From: Sphingomonas trueperi
GTDB taxonomy: Bacteria; Pseudomonadota; Alphaproteobacteria; Sphingomonadales; Sphingomonadaceae
Direction of reading: 5' to 3'
NCBI RefSeq assembly: GCF_011927635.1
Contig: NZ_JAATJB010000015.1
Location: 1 to 64,000, forward strand
DNA: 64,000 nucleotides
Positions 35,259-44,644 of the stretch are shown in pieces (the first letter of the stretch is position 1; the number at the start of each line of letters is the position of its first letter). Position numbers and translations under genes: made by a program. The notes beneath the pieces are model-generated. The model had not been told where the DNA came from. It saw nothing but the letters and a program-made list of their open reading frames with translations, and did not search any database.

Positions 35259-35852
35259 ATGCTCGGTAACCTGGCTGATCTCGCGGCAACGGGGCTGGCG
35301 TCCGAGCCGACGATCCGGAAGTGGATCGCCGCGCAGCCGGATCAGGCCTGGATCAGGAAGCGCGGTTCGAACGGCGACGCGTACGAAATCGATATCCCCG
35401 CGGCGATCGCCGCATGGCAGGCCGAGGAAGCGCGGAAGACCGAGGAAGCGCGGAAGCGTGCCGAGGATCTGCGCCAGCTCGGCCTGGACCTCGGCGTTGG
35501 TGTGACTGCCCAGCCCATGGCCGGGTTCTCGATCGCCGAGCGGAAGCAGCTGCTCGAAGAAGAGGTGATCGCCACGAAGCTGGCGGAGAAGCGCCGGGAG
35601 CTGGTGCCATTCGTGGAAGTGGTCGGCGCGATCGGCGACATTCTCAGCCGCTTCCAGCAGCGACAGGCCACCTTCACGGCCCGCCTTGCAAAGAAAATCG
35701 ATCTCACCCGCGACCAACTGACTGCGATCGAACGGCTGATGCACGACGATCAGCAGCAGCTGGCCACGATGATGGAAAACTGGAGCAACGAATTTGGCGA
35801 CGGCGCCCATGATCCCGCCGCCGCGCTGGGTGATTCCGCCCTTTCCAACTAG
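35259..35852 (+). CDS. Terminase small subunit (Nu1-like)
   Basis: A 197-residue protein. The N-terminal winged-helix-like segment (LADLAATGLASEPTIRKWIAAQPD) is that of Nu1-type small terminase subunits, which bind the packaging site. A long charged coiled coil (EEARKTEEARKRAEDLRQL) and a helical C-terminus follow. No good RBS at the ATG 35259; the frame is open upstream into the structured leader, so the start is uncertain. It overlaps the large subunit gene. Confidence 0.72.
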   Translation: MLGNLADLAATGLASEPTIRKWIAAQPDQAWIRKRGSNGDAYEIDIPAAIAAWQAEEARKTEEARKRAEDLRQLGLDLGVGVTAQPMAGFSIAERKQLLEEEVIATKLAEKRRELVPFVEVVGAIGDILSRFQQRQATFTARLAKKIDLTRDQLTAIERLMHDDQQQLATMMENWSNEFGDGAHDPAAALGDSALSN

Positions 35853-37944
35853 GGGCGACATCCTGCGACGCGCGGCGCCCAGCTACCGCCCGCGCGACAA
35901 GCTCAACCTGCTTCAATGGTCGATCCGCCATCGCGGCTATGACCCGGATACACTGCCCTGGCAGAACGAACTGCGCCTGGCCCTGTCGGACCCGGTCACG
36001 TCCGAAATCGGCATCATCAAGCCGGCGCAATGCGGCGCCACGACGATCGGCGTCGACTGGCTGGGCTGGATCGTCGAGAGCGACCCGTCGGATACGTTGG
36101 TTTGCCAGCCTGATCGGCTGATGGCCGAGAAGTTCGTCAAGGGCCGCCTCGATCCCATGATCGCCGGCACGTCTGCGGTGCAGACCAAGCTTCGGCCCGC
36201 CGACAATGCGAATAATCAGTGGATCAAGCTCTTCCACGGCATGATGCTGACCACGGTGTGGCCGGTAGCCTCGCAGTTCACGCAGCTGTCGATCCGGTTC
36301 GGCTGGCTCGACGACTACGACCAGTATGACGATAATATCGGCGAGACTGGCGGCGAAGGCGGGCAGGGCAGCGGCATTGCGCTGCTCGATGGCCGCTTCA
36401 TCAGCCACGAAGGCCGCGAGAAGAAGTACATCAGCAGCTCGCCAGCGAAGGACGAGAAGAGCGGCATCGAAGCGTTCGTCGCTGACGGTACCGATGAACG
36501 GATCTGGCCGGAGTGCCCGCACTGCGGTGAGCGCTGGGAAATCGACTTCCTGCGCGATCTGCGCTTCGACACCGGCGGCACCGCCGACCAGGCCGAGGCC
36601 ACTGCACACGTCGTCTGCCCGACAAACGGCTGCATCCTGGAGCCGAGCGATCGCCGCAAGCTGCATGAAAGCTGCGGACGACTGCCGAACCATGGGTTCG
36701 TGCAGGCGAACCATGGCGTTTCGAAGCGCCGCCGCACTTTTCGGGTGGACGGCCTGATGGCGCTGCCCAGCTGGCCGACGCTGGCCCGCAAGTGGCGCGA
36801 CGCCCAGATCGCATGGGAGGTGCGGCAGGATGAAAGCGCGCTGCGCACCGTGATCAACACGCAGGGCGGCAAGAACTATCGTTCGAAGCATTCGGGCGAG
36901 AAGCCGGTCGAGACCGACACGCTCAAGCTCCGCCGCGAGCAGGGCCTGCACCTGGGCGTGATGCCCCGCGGCGCGAAGGTGTGGGTGATCCTGACCGACA
37001 CACAGGCCAACCGGCTGGAGCATATGGCGCTCGCCTTCGGCGAGGGGCTCGAAAGTTGGATCGTCGATCGGTGGTCGACGGACGTGCTGGAAGACGGGAT
37101 CACGTCGCTCGCGCCGTTCAGCCACCCGGAACACGCGCGGGTGATGCTGCCGCTCTGGGATCGAGTATATCCGCTTGCCGACGGCTCCGGCATGTCGCCG
37201 CCGCCTCTCACCGTCCAGCTGGACGTGGGCGGGGGCGGCGCCAAGGGTGAGGGCGCTGCCGAGTTCGCCAAGGCGGTGTGGGAGATGGCACGGGCGGCGG
37301 GCATCGCAAAGAACCGTATTACCCTCACCAAGGGTGGCAACAGCATGACGGGCGAGCTGATGCCGCGGGCTCGCTTCGCCGAACAGAAGCGGCGCGGCGG
37401 CGCCAAGCGCACTTCGGCTGAGCTATGGTTGCCGAATGTGCATCGGATCAAGGGTGTTATCGACGCCCGCCTTCGCCGTTCCGAACCCGGTCCGGGCTAT
37501 ATCCACCTGCCCGGCGGCAAGACCGGGGGTGGCCCGCTGAAGGCTGGGCAAGACGAAGGCGCGACGGGCCGCCTGCTCGACCATCACGTCGAGGAGATCA
37601 CGGCCGAGGAGCTGAAGAAGGGCAAGTGGGAGAAGGTCCGGCCTCGCAACGAGACCTGGGATCTTCTGGTCTACGGCTACGCCACCCTTCTGCGGCCGCC
37701 GTTCGCACAAGCTCGCACGCACATGCGGTGGGTGCCGAGGGATTATCGCGTGCCGGATCAGGCTGCGCTGCCGCTGGGGGCCGATCCGGCACCCACAGCG
37801 CCAGCAGTGGCGAAACCCGCTCTGACGAAGCCTTCGCCGCCGCCGTTGCCGACAAAACCCAAGGCACCGCAGGTGCCCGCCTCGAAACGCAACCCCGTCA
37901 ATCGCTTCACGAAGCGTAGCGGGAACTGGATCGGAAAACGCTGA
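35809..37944 (+). CDS. Terminase large subunit (GpA family)
   Basis: An about 711-residue terminase ATPase/nuclease that packages DNA into proheads. It belongs to the lambda GpA group: SEIGIIKPAQCGATT is the variant Walker A region. CPHCGERWEIDF is the zinc-like segment, and RGAKVWVILTDTQANRLEHMALAFG lies in the nuclease half. The C-terminus is Pro-rich and basic. The start is ATG 35809 or TTG 35794 (the latter with GGAG upstream); both overlap the small-subunit gene. Confidence 0.9.
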   Translation: MIPPPRWVIPPFPTRGDILRRAAPSYRPRDKLNLLQWSIRHRGYDPDTLPWQNELRLALSDPVTSEIGIIKPAQCGATTIGVDWLGWIVESDPSDTLVCQPDRLMAEKFVKGRLDPMIAGTSAVQTKLRPADNANNQWIKLFHGMMLTTVWPVASQFTQLSIRFGWLDDYDQYDDNIGETGGEGGQGSGIALLDGRFISHEGREKKYISSSPAKDEKSGIEAFVADGTDERIWPECPHCGERWEIDFLRDLRFDTGGTADQAEATAHVVCPTNGCILEPSDRRKLHESCGRLPNHGFVQANHGVSKRRRTFRVDGLMALPSWPTLARKWRDAQIAWEVRQDESALRTVINTQGGKNYRSKHSGEKPVETDTLKLRREQGLHLGVMPRGAKVWVILTDTQANRLEHMALAFGEGLESWIVDRWSTDVLEDGITSLAPFSHPEHARVMLPLWDRVYPLADGSGMSPPPLTVQLDVGGGGAKGEGAAEFAKAVWEMARAAGIAKNRITLTKGGNSMTGELMPRARFAEQKRRGGAKRTSAELWLPNVHRIKGVIDARLRRSEPGPGYIHLPGGKTGGGPLKAGQDEGATGRLLDHHVEEITAEELKKGKWEKVRPRNETWDLLVYGYATLLRPPFAQARTHMRWVPRDYRVPDQAALPLGADPAPTAPAVAKPALTKPSPPPLPTKPKAPQVPASKRNPVNRFTKRSGNWIGKR

Positions 37945-38156
37945 TGGCCTGGACGCAAGAGGATCTCGACGCGGTCGATACCGCGCTCAAGAGCAACGTG
38001 CGCAAGGTGACGTTCGCCGACGGCCGCTCGACCGAATATCAAAACTCGGGCGAGCTGCTGAGCGTGCGCAACACCATCAAGGCCGAGTTGGATCAGGCCG
38101 CCGTGCGTGGGAGCCGTCGCACCCGGTCTGTGGTGCTTCGGACGTTGCGCCGATGA
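37944..38156 (+). CDS. gpW-like head-tail joining protein
   Basis: A 70-residue protein of the phage head-tail joining (gpW) type: TQEDLDAVDTALKSNVRKVTFADGRSTEYQNSGELL shows the helix, beta-hairpin, helix pattern. The basic tail is RRTRSVVLRTLRR. It sits between terminase and portal, the usual place, with TGATG and ATGA coupling. Confidence 0.85.
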   Translation: MAWTQEDLDAVDTALKSNVRKVTFADGRSTEYQNSGELLSVRNTIKAELDQAAVRGSRRTRSVVLRTLRR

Positions 38157-39592
38157 ATTGGTTCGAGCGCTCCATCGCGGCGATCGCGCCGGGTGTGGCG
38201 GCTCGCCGCGCCATGGCCCGCGTCCGCGTCCAGGAACTGACGGCTATCGAGCGCCATCAGGGCCGCCGCACGCGCGCCAGCGCTGCCAACTTCGACATCA
38301 ATACCGGCGATCCGAACGACGCGCGGCCGCGCCGCACGCTCGATCGGGCAACCGTCATCCGCCTCGCGTCGCAGAACCCCTACGGCAAGAAGGCGCTGAA
38401 CGCGCTGGTCAACAACGCCGTAGGCTGGGGCATCACCGGCACGCCCAAGGGGCCGAAGGCGCTGGCCCAGCTCTGGCTCGATTGGGTGGAAGTCAGCGAC
38501 TTCCGCGGTAGGCTGAACTTCTACGGCCAGCAGGAACTGGGCGTGCGAACGATGTTCCGCCAGGGCGAGGTGTTCATCCTGCGCCGGTGGGTGCGGGATG
38601 CAGCAGTGCTGCCGTTTCGCATCCAGCTGGTGGACGGCGGGATGCTCGCCACGGAGAAGTTCGGCGACAATATCGAGGACGGCATCCAGTACGACGAAGA
38701 CGGCAACGTCGCCGGCTACTGGTTCCACCCGGCACGGGCGCGATATCGCGGCTTCAAGCCGCCCGTGTTCTTCGCGGCCGAGGACGTGATCCACCTCTTC
38801 GTCGAAGAGGATATCGGGCAGAAGCGCGGCATATCGGTGTTCGAGCCGGTGGTGAAGCGGCTCGACGATATCGATGAGACGCTCGATGCCGATCTCGTCC
38901 GCCGGAAGATCGACGCCTGTTTCGCCGGCTTCCGCACGCTGAGCGCGGAGGCCGACGAGCGGCCACTCGGCGAGCGGGAGGAGCGGGAGGGCGGCCTGCC
39001 GCCGATCGACAATATCGAGCCTGGCATGGTGTTCACGCTCGAACAGGGCGAGGACATCAAGTTCAGCGATCCCAAGCCGGTGGGCGGCGTAGGCGATGCG
39101 GTGAAGATCAACCTGCTCGCCGCGGCCGCCGGCATGTCGGTCACCTACGAACAGATGACCGGTGACCTGTCGAACGTGAACTTCTCGTCCTACCGGGCTG
39201 GCGCGCTGGAATTCGACACCTTCATGTCGCGCTTCCAGTGGAACACGCTCATTCCGGTGGCGCTCAATCGCGTCTGGGATTGGTTCTGCCAGGCCGCCTA
39301 CGAGTTCGGCCGCACCGGCAAGCGCTCCTATCCGATCCGCTGGGCGCCCCCGCCGCGCAAGTCGATCGATCGCAAGGGCGATGCCGAGGCCGATATCCTC
39401 GAAATGCAGGCCGGTCTGGAAAACCGGCGCAGCCTGCTCGCCTCCCGCGGGCTCGACCATGATGTGTTCATGGACGAGACCGCTGCCGACCTGAAAAATC
39501 AGCAGGGCAAGGGCCTGTACTACAAGGGCGATCCCTTCAGCTCAGCCCAGAACGCCGCGGCCAGCGCGGATGCCGGTTCCACGGCCGCCTAG
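38153..39592 (+). CDS. Lambda-type portal protein
   Basis: A 479-residue portal protein (lambda gpB family), forming the dodecameric DNA channel. Family signs: ATVIRLASQNPYGKKALNALVNNAVGWGI, DFRGRLNFYGQQELGVRTMFRQGEVF, FFAAEDVIHLFVEEDIGQKRGISVFEPVV and MSVTYEQMTGDLSNVNFSSYRAG. Coupled by ATGA to the gpW gene. The C-terminal Ala-rich end overlaps the open frame of the next gene. Confidence 0.92.
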   Translation: MNWFERSIAAIAPGVAARRAMARVRVQELTAIERHQGRRTRASAANFDINTGDPNDARPRRTLDRATVIRLASQNPYGKKALNALVNNAVGWGITGTPKGPKALAQLWLDWVEVSDFRGRLNFYGQQELGVRTMFRQGEVFILRRWVRDAAVLPFRIQLVDGGMLATEKFGDNIEDGIQYDEDGNVAGYWFHPARARYRGFKPPVFFAAEDVIHLFVEEDIGQKRGISVFEPVVKRLDDIDETLDADLVRRKIDACFAGFRTLSAEADERPLGEREEREGGLPPIDNIEPGMVFTLEQGEDIKFSDPKPVGGVGDAVKINLLAAAAGMSVTYEQMTGDLSNVNFSSYRAGALEFDTFMSRFQWNTLIPVALNRVWDWFCQAAYEFGRTGKRSYPIRWAPPPRKSIDRKGDAEADILEMQAGLENRRSLLASRGLDHDVFMDETAADLKNQQGKGLYYKGDPFSSAQNAAASADAGSTAA

Positions 39593-39605
39593 CAAGGAGA
39601 CCATC

Positions 39606-41732
39606 ATGAGCAAGTCCGAACCGGCGCCGCAGGGCGCCGCCGACGAGCCGCGTCCGGAAGGCCGCGTCGTCACCACCCCGCTGCCACCAGCAAAGCGGGG
39701 CAAAAAGGCGCTGCTGGTCGGCGCGGCCGCCGCAGCGATCGCGGGGCTGCTGACCCGAAACGCGCCCGAGCAGGGCGATCTGCAGGAGCGCCGCCAACCG
39801 CAGGCGAACGGGCGTGGCACACGCGATTTGTCCCTCACGCCGGAGAGCTACGACGCCACCGCGCGCACCGTCGAAGCCGTCCTTTCGGCCGGGACGGCCG
39901 TGCGGCGCTTCTATTTCACCGAAGAGCTGGAGATCAGCGACGCGGCGATCGATCTCGGTCGCGTCGGCGCGGGCATCTGTCCGCTGCTGGACACGCATAA
40001 TCAAGGCAGGCTGGGCGACGTCCTGGGCCGCATCACCAACGTGCGGATCGAGGGCGGGCAGCTGATCGGCACGCTCGAGTTCGCCGACACGGACGCGGGC
40101 CGCGCGATTGAGGCGCGTGTCGCCTCCGGCGAGCTGCGCGCGATCTCGATCGGATATCGCGTCACCAAGTGGCAGATCACCGCCACCGACGAAAATGACC
40201 ACGAGACCTGGCGCGCCGTCGCCTGGGAGCTGCTGGAAGCCAGCCTCGTGCCCGTTCCCGCCGATCCGAACGCCGTGGTTCGGTCTGCATCCGGGACTCC
40301 GCAACACGGCACCACCCAAGAGGAAGATGATATGCGACGCAACCTCCCCGGCGGCGCGGCTGCGGCCGCTCCTTCTGCCGCAGCTCCCGCCGCGCCAGCA
40401 GCTCCCGCGCCCGTTGGCGACCAGGGCGGCGCAGCGCGCGCCGAACCGCCCAGCGGCAGCGTGCGGATCACCGCCCGCCAGATCCGCGAACGCTGCGCGC
40501 GCTCGACCGATCTCGGCAGCGACTTCGCGCTCGACCTGATCGGGCGCAATGAGGAGAACCCGCTGAGTGAGGCTGAGTTCGAGCGTGCGATCAGCGATCG
40601 CCTGCTCGGCCAGCGCGAGCAGCCGCGCATCGACGTGCGCGTCGGCGCGGCCGGCACTGACAGCGAGGACTATCGCCGCGCGGTGGAAGTCGCCGTCACC
40701 CTGCGCGCCGATCCCAGTGCGCGTTTCGACCCGGCCGACGTCGAGCGGGCCCGTGAACTGCGTGGCCTGACCCTGATGGAGATGTCGCGCGACTATCTGC
40801 AGCGCACCGGCATCTCCACCGCCGGCATGGGCCGCCTTGACATTGCCGGCGCCGCGCTCGGCCTGCGCTATGGTGCCCACACCACCAGCGACTTCGCCAA
40901 CGCGCTCTCCAGCGCCACCGGCAAGCGCGTGCGGCAGGCCTACCTTGCCGCGCCGCAGACCTTCGGCCCGCTGGTCATGACCGGCACGCTGCCGGACTTC
41001 AAGCCGACCAACATCATCGGCCTGGGTGATGCGCCGCAGCTGCTGCTGGTGCAGGAGAATGCCGAGTTCACCTATGGCGCGATGGCCGACACTGGCATGT
41101 CCTACCGCCTGCAGACCTATGGCCGCATCATCGCGATCACCCGGCAGGCTATCATTAACGATGACAAGCGCCTGTTCGCCCGCGTGCCGGACAAGTTCGG
41201 CTACAAGGCCCGCGATCTCGAAAGTGATCTGGTCTGGGGGCTGGTGCTGAGCAATCCGACCATGGGCGACGGCTTCGCGCTGTTCTCCGCGCAGCACGGC
41301 AATCTCGGCACCGCTGCCGACATCAACGTGGACTCGGTCACCGCGGGCCGCACTGCGATGGGCCAGCAGAAGAGCGTCGAGGGCGGCTTCATCATCGTGC
41401 GCCCCGCCTATCTGGTGGTCGGGCCGCTGATGGAGACGAAAGCGGAGCAGTTCCTGACTGCAGTTGCCGCGACGCAGACCGCGAACGTCAACCCGTTTGT
41501 CGGCTCGCTGCAGCTGATCGTCGAGCCGCGGATCACGGACAAGAGCTGGTACCTGTTCGCCGACAAGGCCGCGATCGACACGATCGAGCTGTCGCACCTG
41601 GAAGGCCAGGAAGACGTGTTCATCGAAACGCAGCCCGGCTTCGACGTGGACGGCGTCAAGACCAAGGCTCGCCTCGATGTCGGCGCCGCGATCGTCGACT
41701 ATCGCGGCATGTACAAGAACCCGGGGCTCTGA
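39606..41732 (+). CDS. Prohead protease-major capsid protein fusion
   Basis: A 708-residue fusion. Residues ~90-228 are an HK97-type (S78) prohead protease with His131 (LLDTHNQGRLGDVLG), Ser181 (LRAISIGYRV) and the family ending WELLEASLVPVPADPNA. A Pro/Ala-rich linker (~240-280) leads to a major capsid protein (DYLQRTGIS, APQTFGPLVMTGTLPDFKP, ESDLVWGLVLSNP, FFIETQPGFDVDG-like end). The start at 39606 has AAGGAG upstream. An internal ATG at 40332 also has a strong AGAGGA seven bases upstream, so the capsid part may be made alone as well. Confidence 0.9.
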   Translation: MSKSEPAPQGAADEPRPEGRVVTTPLPPAKRGKKALLVGAAAAAIAGLLTRNAPEQGDLQERRQPQANGRGTRDLSLTPESYDATARTVEAVLSAGTAVRRFYFTEELEISDAAIDLGRVGAGICPLLDTHNQGRLGDVLGRITNVRIEGGQLIGTLEFADTDAGRAIEARVASGELRAISIGYRVTKWQITATDENDHETWRAVAWELLEASLVPVPADPNAVVRSASGTPQHGTTQEEDDMRRNLPGGAAAAAPSAAAPAAPAAPAPVGDQGGAARAEPPSGSVRITARQIRERCARSTDLGSDFALDLIGRNEENPLSEAEFERAISDRLLGQREQPRIDVRVGAAGTDSEDYRRAVEVAVTLRADPSARFDPADVERARELRGLTLMEMSRDYLQRTGISTAGMGRLDIAGAALGLRYGAHTTSDFANALSSATGKRVRQAYLAAPQTFGPLVMTGTLPDFKPTNIIGLGDAPQLLLVQENAEFTYGAMADTGMSYRLQTYGRIIAITRQAIINDDKRLFARVPDKFGYKARDLESDLVWGLVLSNPTMGDGFALFSAQHGNLGTAADINVDSVTAGRTAMGQQKSVEGGFIIVRPAYLVVGPLMETKAEQFLTAVAATQTANVNPFVGSLQLIVEPRITDKSWYLFADKAAIDTIELSHLEGQEDVFIETQPGFDVDGVKTKARLDVGAAIVDYRGMYKNPGL

Positions 41733-41758
41733 TCCCGGCGCGCTAAGGAGTGCCCCCA

Positions 41759-42055
41759 ATGAAGCTTATCCTGTTGCTCGCGCCGGCAGTCATTGCCGGC
41801 GCCATTCGCTATCCCGTCGAAGGCCCGATCCCCGTCGCCGACGACGACTATGCCGACCAGCTGATCGGTGAAGGCAAGGCGGAGACCGCTGAGCTGGAAA
41901 CCGATAGCGAGGATCTCGACGCTATGACGGTGCCGGAGCTGAAGCAGCTCGCGGCCGCCGAGGAAATCGATCTCGGCGAGGCCACCAAGAAGGCTGAGAT
42001 CCTCACCAAGATCCGCGAGGCGCGCATCGCGCGCGCCGATCGCCCGCAGGAGTAA
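41759..42055 (+). CDS. Small phage head protein with HeH/Rho_N-like domain
   Basis: A 98-residue acidic protein. The C-terminal DLDAMTVPELKQLAAAEEIDLGEATKKAEILTKIREA matches HeH/LEM-like or Rho N-terminal (SAP-like) helical units, often found in small phage head-tail proteins. The N-terminus (LILLLAPAVIAGAIRYPVEGPIPVADDDYADQLI) fits proteins located after capsid genes. AAGGAG RBS upstream. Confidence 0.68.
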   Translation: MKLILLLAPAVIAGAIRYPVEGPIPVADDDYADQLIGEGKAETAELETDSEDLDAMTVPELKQLAAAEEIDLGEATKKAEILTKIREARIARADRPQE

Positions 42056-42061
42056 TCCCCG

Positions 42062-42388
42062 ATGAAGAACTTCGTGCAGAACGGTGACAACATCACCGGT
42101 GTCGCGCCCTATGCCGTCGCGAGCGGCCAGGGCTACCTCGACGGCGCCGAATTCGCGGTCGCGTCGGCCGACGCGGCATCCGGCGCCCCGGTGGTCGGCG
42201 TCGTTCGCGGCGTGTTCACGCTGCCCAAGGCGGCGGTGGCGATCGCCCGCAAGACGGTGGTCTATTGGGACAACAGCGCCCGAGTGGTCACCAATGTGGC
42301 GACGAATAACACCAAGATCGGCATTTCCATGGGCGCCGCCACCTCCGGCGCCGCCTCGGTCGACGTGCGGCTCGTTCCCGTCATCTGA
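42062..42388 (+). CDS. DUF2190 capsid decoration protein
   Basis: A 108-residue protein of the DUF2190 family, capsid cement proteins that bind the outer capsid. Landmarks are MKNFVQNGDNITGVAPYAVASGQGYLDG, VGVVRGVFTLPKAA and KTVVYWDN. It is small, beta-rich and directly downstream of the capsid gene, as expected. Confidence 0.86.
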   Translation: MKNFVQNGDNITGVAPYAVASGQGYLDGAEFAVASADAASGAPVVGVVRGVFTLPKAAVAIARKTVVYWDNSARVVTNVATNNTKIGISMGAATSGAASVDVRLVPVI

Positions 42389-42459
42389 ACCCATGTTCCT
42401 CCCAGCCTGGGCGGGCGGCGATGCCTCGGCGCGCCGCCCGCGCCTTTTTGGAGACCAAT

Positions 42460-42645
42460 ATGTCCGTCATTCACCTTCATGGCCCGGCAAGGGCCAACGA
42501 TGGATCGTTCATCGACGCGGGCACCGACGTGACGATCGGCGACAAGCCGAAGCAGATCGCCGCCGATCGCGCGAGCGAGCTCGTTAAGGCCCACACCGCC
42601 AAGCGCGGCGCCGGCGTACCGGCGCCGACCAGCTCCGATGCCTGA
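42460..42645 (+). CDS. Small phage head-tail protein, unknown
   Basis: A 61-residue protein. SVIHLHGPARANDGSFIDAGTDVTIGD suggests a small beta-barrel; the end is disordered (GAGVPAPTSSDA). The start at 42460 is supported by GGAGACC upstream. It overlaps the next gene by 8 bases. Position suggests a head-tail connector or decoration role; not recognised. Confidence 0.62.
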   Translation: MSVIHLHGPARANDGSFIDAGTDVTIGDKPKQIAADRASELVKAHTAKRGAGVPAPTSSDA

Positions 42646-42949
42646 TCCCTGGCAGCAGGCGGCGGCCGATATCCGCGCCGCCTCGCCGGATACCGTGCTG
42701 TACACCGGGGGCGGCCTCGCAAAGCCGACCGAGCTTCGCGTCATCTGGACCGATGCCCCCGGCGATCCATTCCAAGGCCCCGGCAACACCACGCGGACCA
42801 TTACAGCGGAGATCGCCTGCGCTGATCTCCCCAACAGGCCAATCCGCTCGGATCGCTTGGCGCGGGGCGGCCTCACCTGGCAGCCGAACCAGGTCAGCTA
42901 CGACGACAATGTCGACGCTTGGCTGATCGTCCTGGAGAAGGTGGCATGA
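42638..42949 (+). CDS. Head-tail attachment protein (gpFII-like position)
   Basis: A 103-residue beta-rich protein (TELRVIWTDAPGDPFQGPGNTTRTITAEIACADLP...). The pattern of a short helix followed by a small barrel, and the place between connector and tail terminator, fit lambda gpFII-type head-tail attachment proteins. No decisive motif. Overlaps both neighbours. Confidence 0.62.
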   Translation: MPDPWQQAAADIRAASPDTVLYTGGGLAKPTELRVIWTDAPGDPFQGPGNTTRTITAEIACADLPNRPIRSDRLARGGLTWQPNQVSYDDNVDAWLIVLEKVA

Positions 42950-43380
42950 CGGCCCGCCGCGCTGAGGTCGTTGCGGAGATCGAGCGCCGGCTACGCTTGG
43001 TGCCCGGCATCGCCGAGGTGGAGGTAATGCCTTCCGCCGATCCCATGGCCTTCCCGGCATTTCACCTGTTCGACGACGGCCATGACCCGATCGAGGCGCA
43101 GGCGTCCGCCACCACGATGGAGTTTACGCCTCGCGTGGAAGCCTATTTCGAGCGTGACGGGGGCGCTGAGACCTATGCGCAGCTGAATGCCTTCTACGCC
43201 GCCGCTGTCTTCGCCGTGATGGGCGAAGACGATCAGCTCGGCGGCCTGGTCGAGACGATCGACGAAGGCCGTATGACGATCGGCGTCGCGTCGCTCGCGT
43301 CGGCCTCGCGCATGTATTTCGCACTCGAATTGCCCATCACCTTCGCCGCCCGTCGCGGCGATCCAAGCCAGCCCGCCTAA
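42946..43380 (+). CDS. Tail terminator-like protein (gpU-like position)
   Basis: A 144-residue protein (EVVAEIERRLRLVPGIAEVEVMPSADPMAFPAFHLFDDGHDP...). An N-terminal helix followed by alternating strands and helices is as in tail terminator/completion proteins. It lies directly before the tail tube gene. Start in an ATGA overlap. Confidence 0.65.
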   Translation: MTARRAEVVAEIERRLRLVPGIAEVEVMPSADPMAFPAFHLFDDGHDPIEAQASATTMEFTPRVEAYFERDGGAETYAQLNAFYAAAVFAVMGEDDQLGGLVETIDEGRMTIGVASLASASRMYFALELPITFAARRGDPSQPA

Positions 43381-43394
43381 AGGAGGCACCCAAC

Positions 43395-44633
43395 ATGTCC
43401 GATCCTACGCAGCGCTCGGCGTTCATCGCCGTGGGCATCCGACTCATGGCCGACGACAACGACACCGCGCTTCCCGACCCGGCGACCGACTTCATCGGCA
43501 TCGAACTGGACGGCATCACGCGCGGGTCTCCCTTCACCACGGAACAGTCGAATGAAGCGACCGGCTCGCTGGTCTCGGGCGCGGCGCAGGTGATCGGCCA
43601 GGCTGCCAGCTTTGCCTTCACCTCGCGCATTCGCGGCGCGGGGCCGGGGGTGGTGTACACCTCCACCGTCAAGCCGCCGCTCCATGCGGCGCTCTCGGCC
43701 TGCGGCAAGCGCGCCCAGTTCCAGGCAGCGGTCGCGGCCGCCGCGCTCACCGCCGGCAGCGCCACCAGCGCCACGCTCGCCAATGGCGCGCCCGCGACCG
43801 CAGGCGCGCTGGTCGGCATGCCGCTGATCCTGAGCGGGGGCACGGCGAACAACGGCCGCCTGCCGATGGTGACCGGCTACAGTGCGGGCCGGGTCGCCAC
43901 CCTGTCCGAGACCTTCGACACGCCGCTGACGACGGGCGAGAGCGCGGCGATCCCGGCGAACTGGACCTATTCGGGCACCACGCCCGCCGACGCGACCGCC
44001 AAGGCGACCGACCAGCCCCTGGCGGTGATCGCCTTCTATCGCGACGGCGTGTTGTTCAAGTACACGCATTGTCGTGGCGTGGTGAACCTCAACGGCCGCT
44101 CCGCCCGCCCCGGCTTCGCCGCCTTCAGCTTCGCCGGCATCTTCGCCGGCAAGACGGACGCCGCGGTGCCCAGCCTCGCCGCGCTGAAGCAGCACGCGCC
44201 GCCGAACCTCGCGCGCGGTACCGACGCCTCGAACGTGGCGATCTTCAACCGCAAGCCGGTCTCGATCTCCACCTGGTCCTTCAATGATGGCGCCAACGTC
44301 ACGTCGAGCGAGGACCCGAACACCAATATCGGCTTCGGCGCGGGCGAGATTGGCCAGCGCACCCCGGTGCTGACGATCGACCCGCTCGCCACGCTGGTCG
44401 CAAATCGCGACGTGCTGGCGCAGATCTCCACCGGCGCGCTGGTGCCGGCGTCGTTCCGCTACGGTACGCAGGCGGGGAACCGCTGGGCGCTCACCATCCC
44501 CGTCGCGCAGGTGACGGGCGAGAGCGACACGCAGCGCGACAACCTGGTCGGCGAGCAGATCACCGCGCAGGCGATCAGCCAGGGCAAGGATGCCTATCTG
44601 CGCGACACCGACAGCATCCTCTGCTTCTACTGA
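43395..44633 (+). CDS. Major tail tube protein
   Basis: A 412-residue protein with an AAAGGAGG RBS, the strongest in the tail region, fitting a highly made subunit. It has N-terminal GIRLMADDNDTALPDPATDFIGIELDGITRGSPFTTEQ and a repeated beta pattern with a middle Ala/Thr-rich insert (TAGSATSATLANGAPATAG), likely an Ig-like addition. It lies immediately before the G/GT chaperone genes, as the major tail protein does in lambda-like phages. Confidence 0.8.
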   Translation: MSDPTQRSAFIAVGIRLMADDNDTALPDPATDFIGIELDGITRGSPFTTEQSNEATGSLVSGAAQVIGQAASFAFTSRIRGAGPGVVYTSTVKPPLHAALSACGKRAQFQAAVAAAALTAGSATSATLANGAPATAGALVGMPLILSGGTANNGRLPMVTGYSAGRVATLSETFDTPLTTGESAAIPANWTYSGTTPADATAKATDQPLAVIAFYRDGVLFKYTHCRGVVNLNGRSARPGFAAFSFAGIFAGKTDAAVPSLAALKQHAPPNLARGTDASNVAIFNRKPVSISTWSFNDGANVTSSEDPNTNIGFGAGEIGQRTPVLTIDPLATLVANRDVLAQISTGALVPASFRYGTQAGNRWALTIPVAQVTGESDTQRDNLVGEQITAQAISQGKDAYLRDTDSILCFY

Positions 44634-44644
44634 TCGGGGCACCC

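Noticed and set aside
39537..41759. 740-codon minus-strand frame
   Set aside because: Antisense to the protease-capsid gene; no RBS or family signs.
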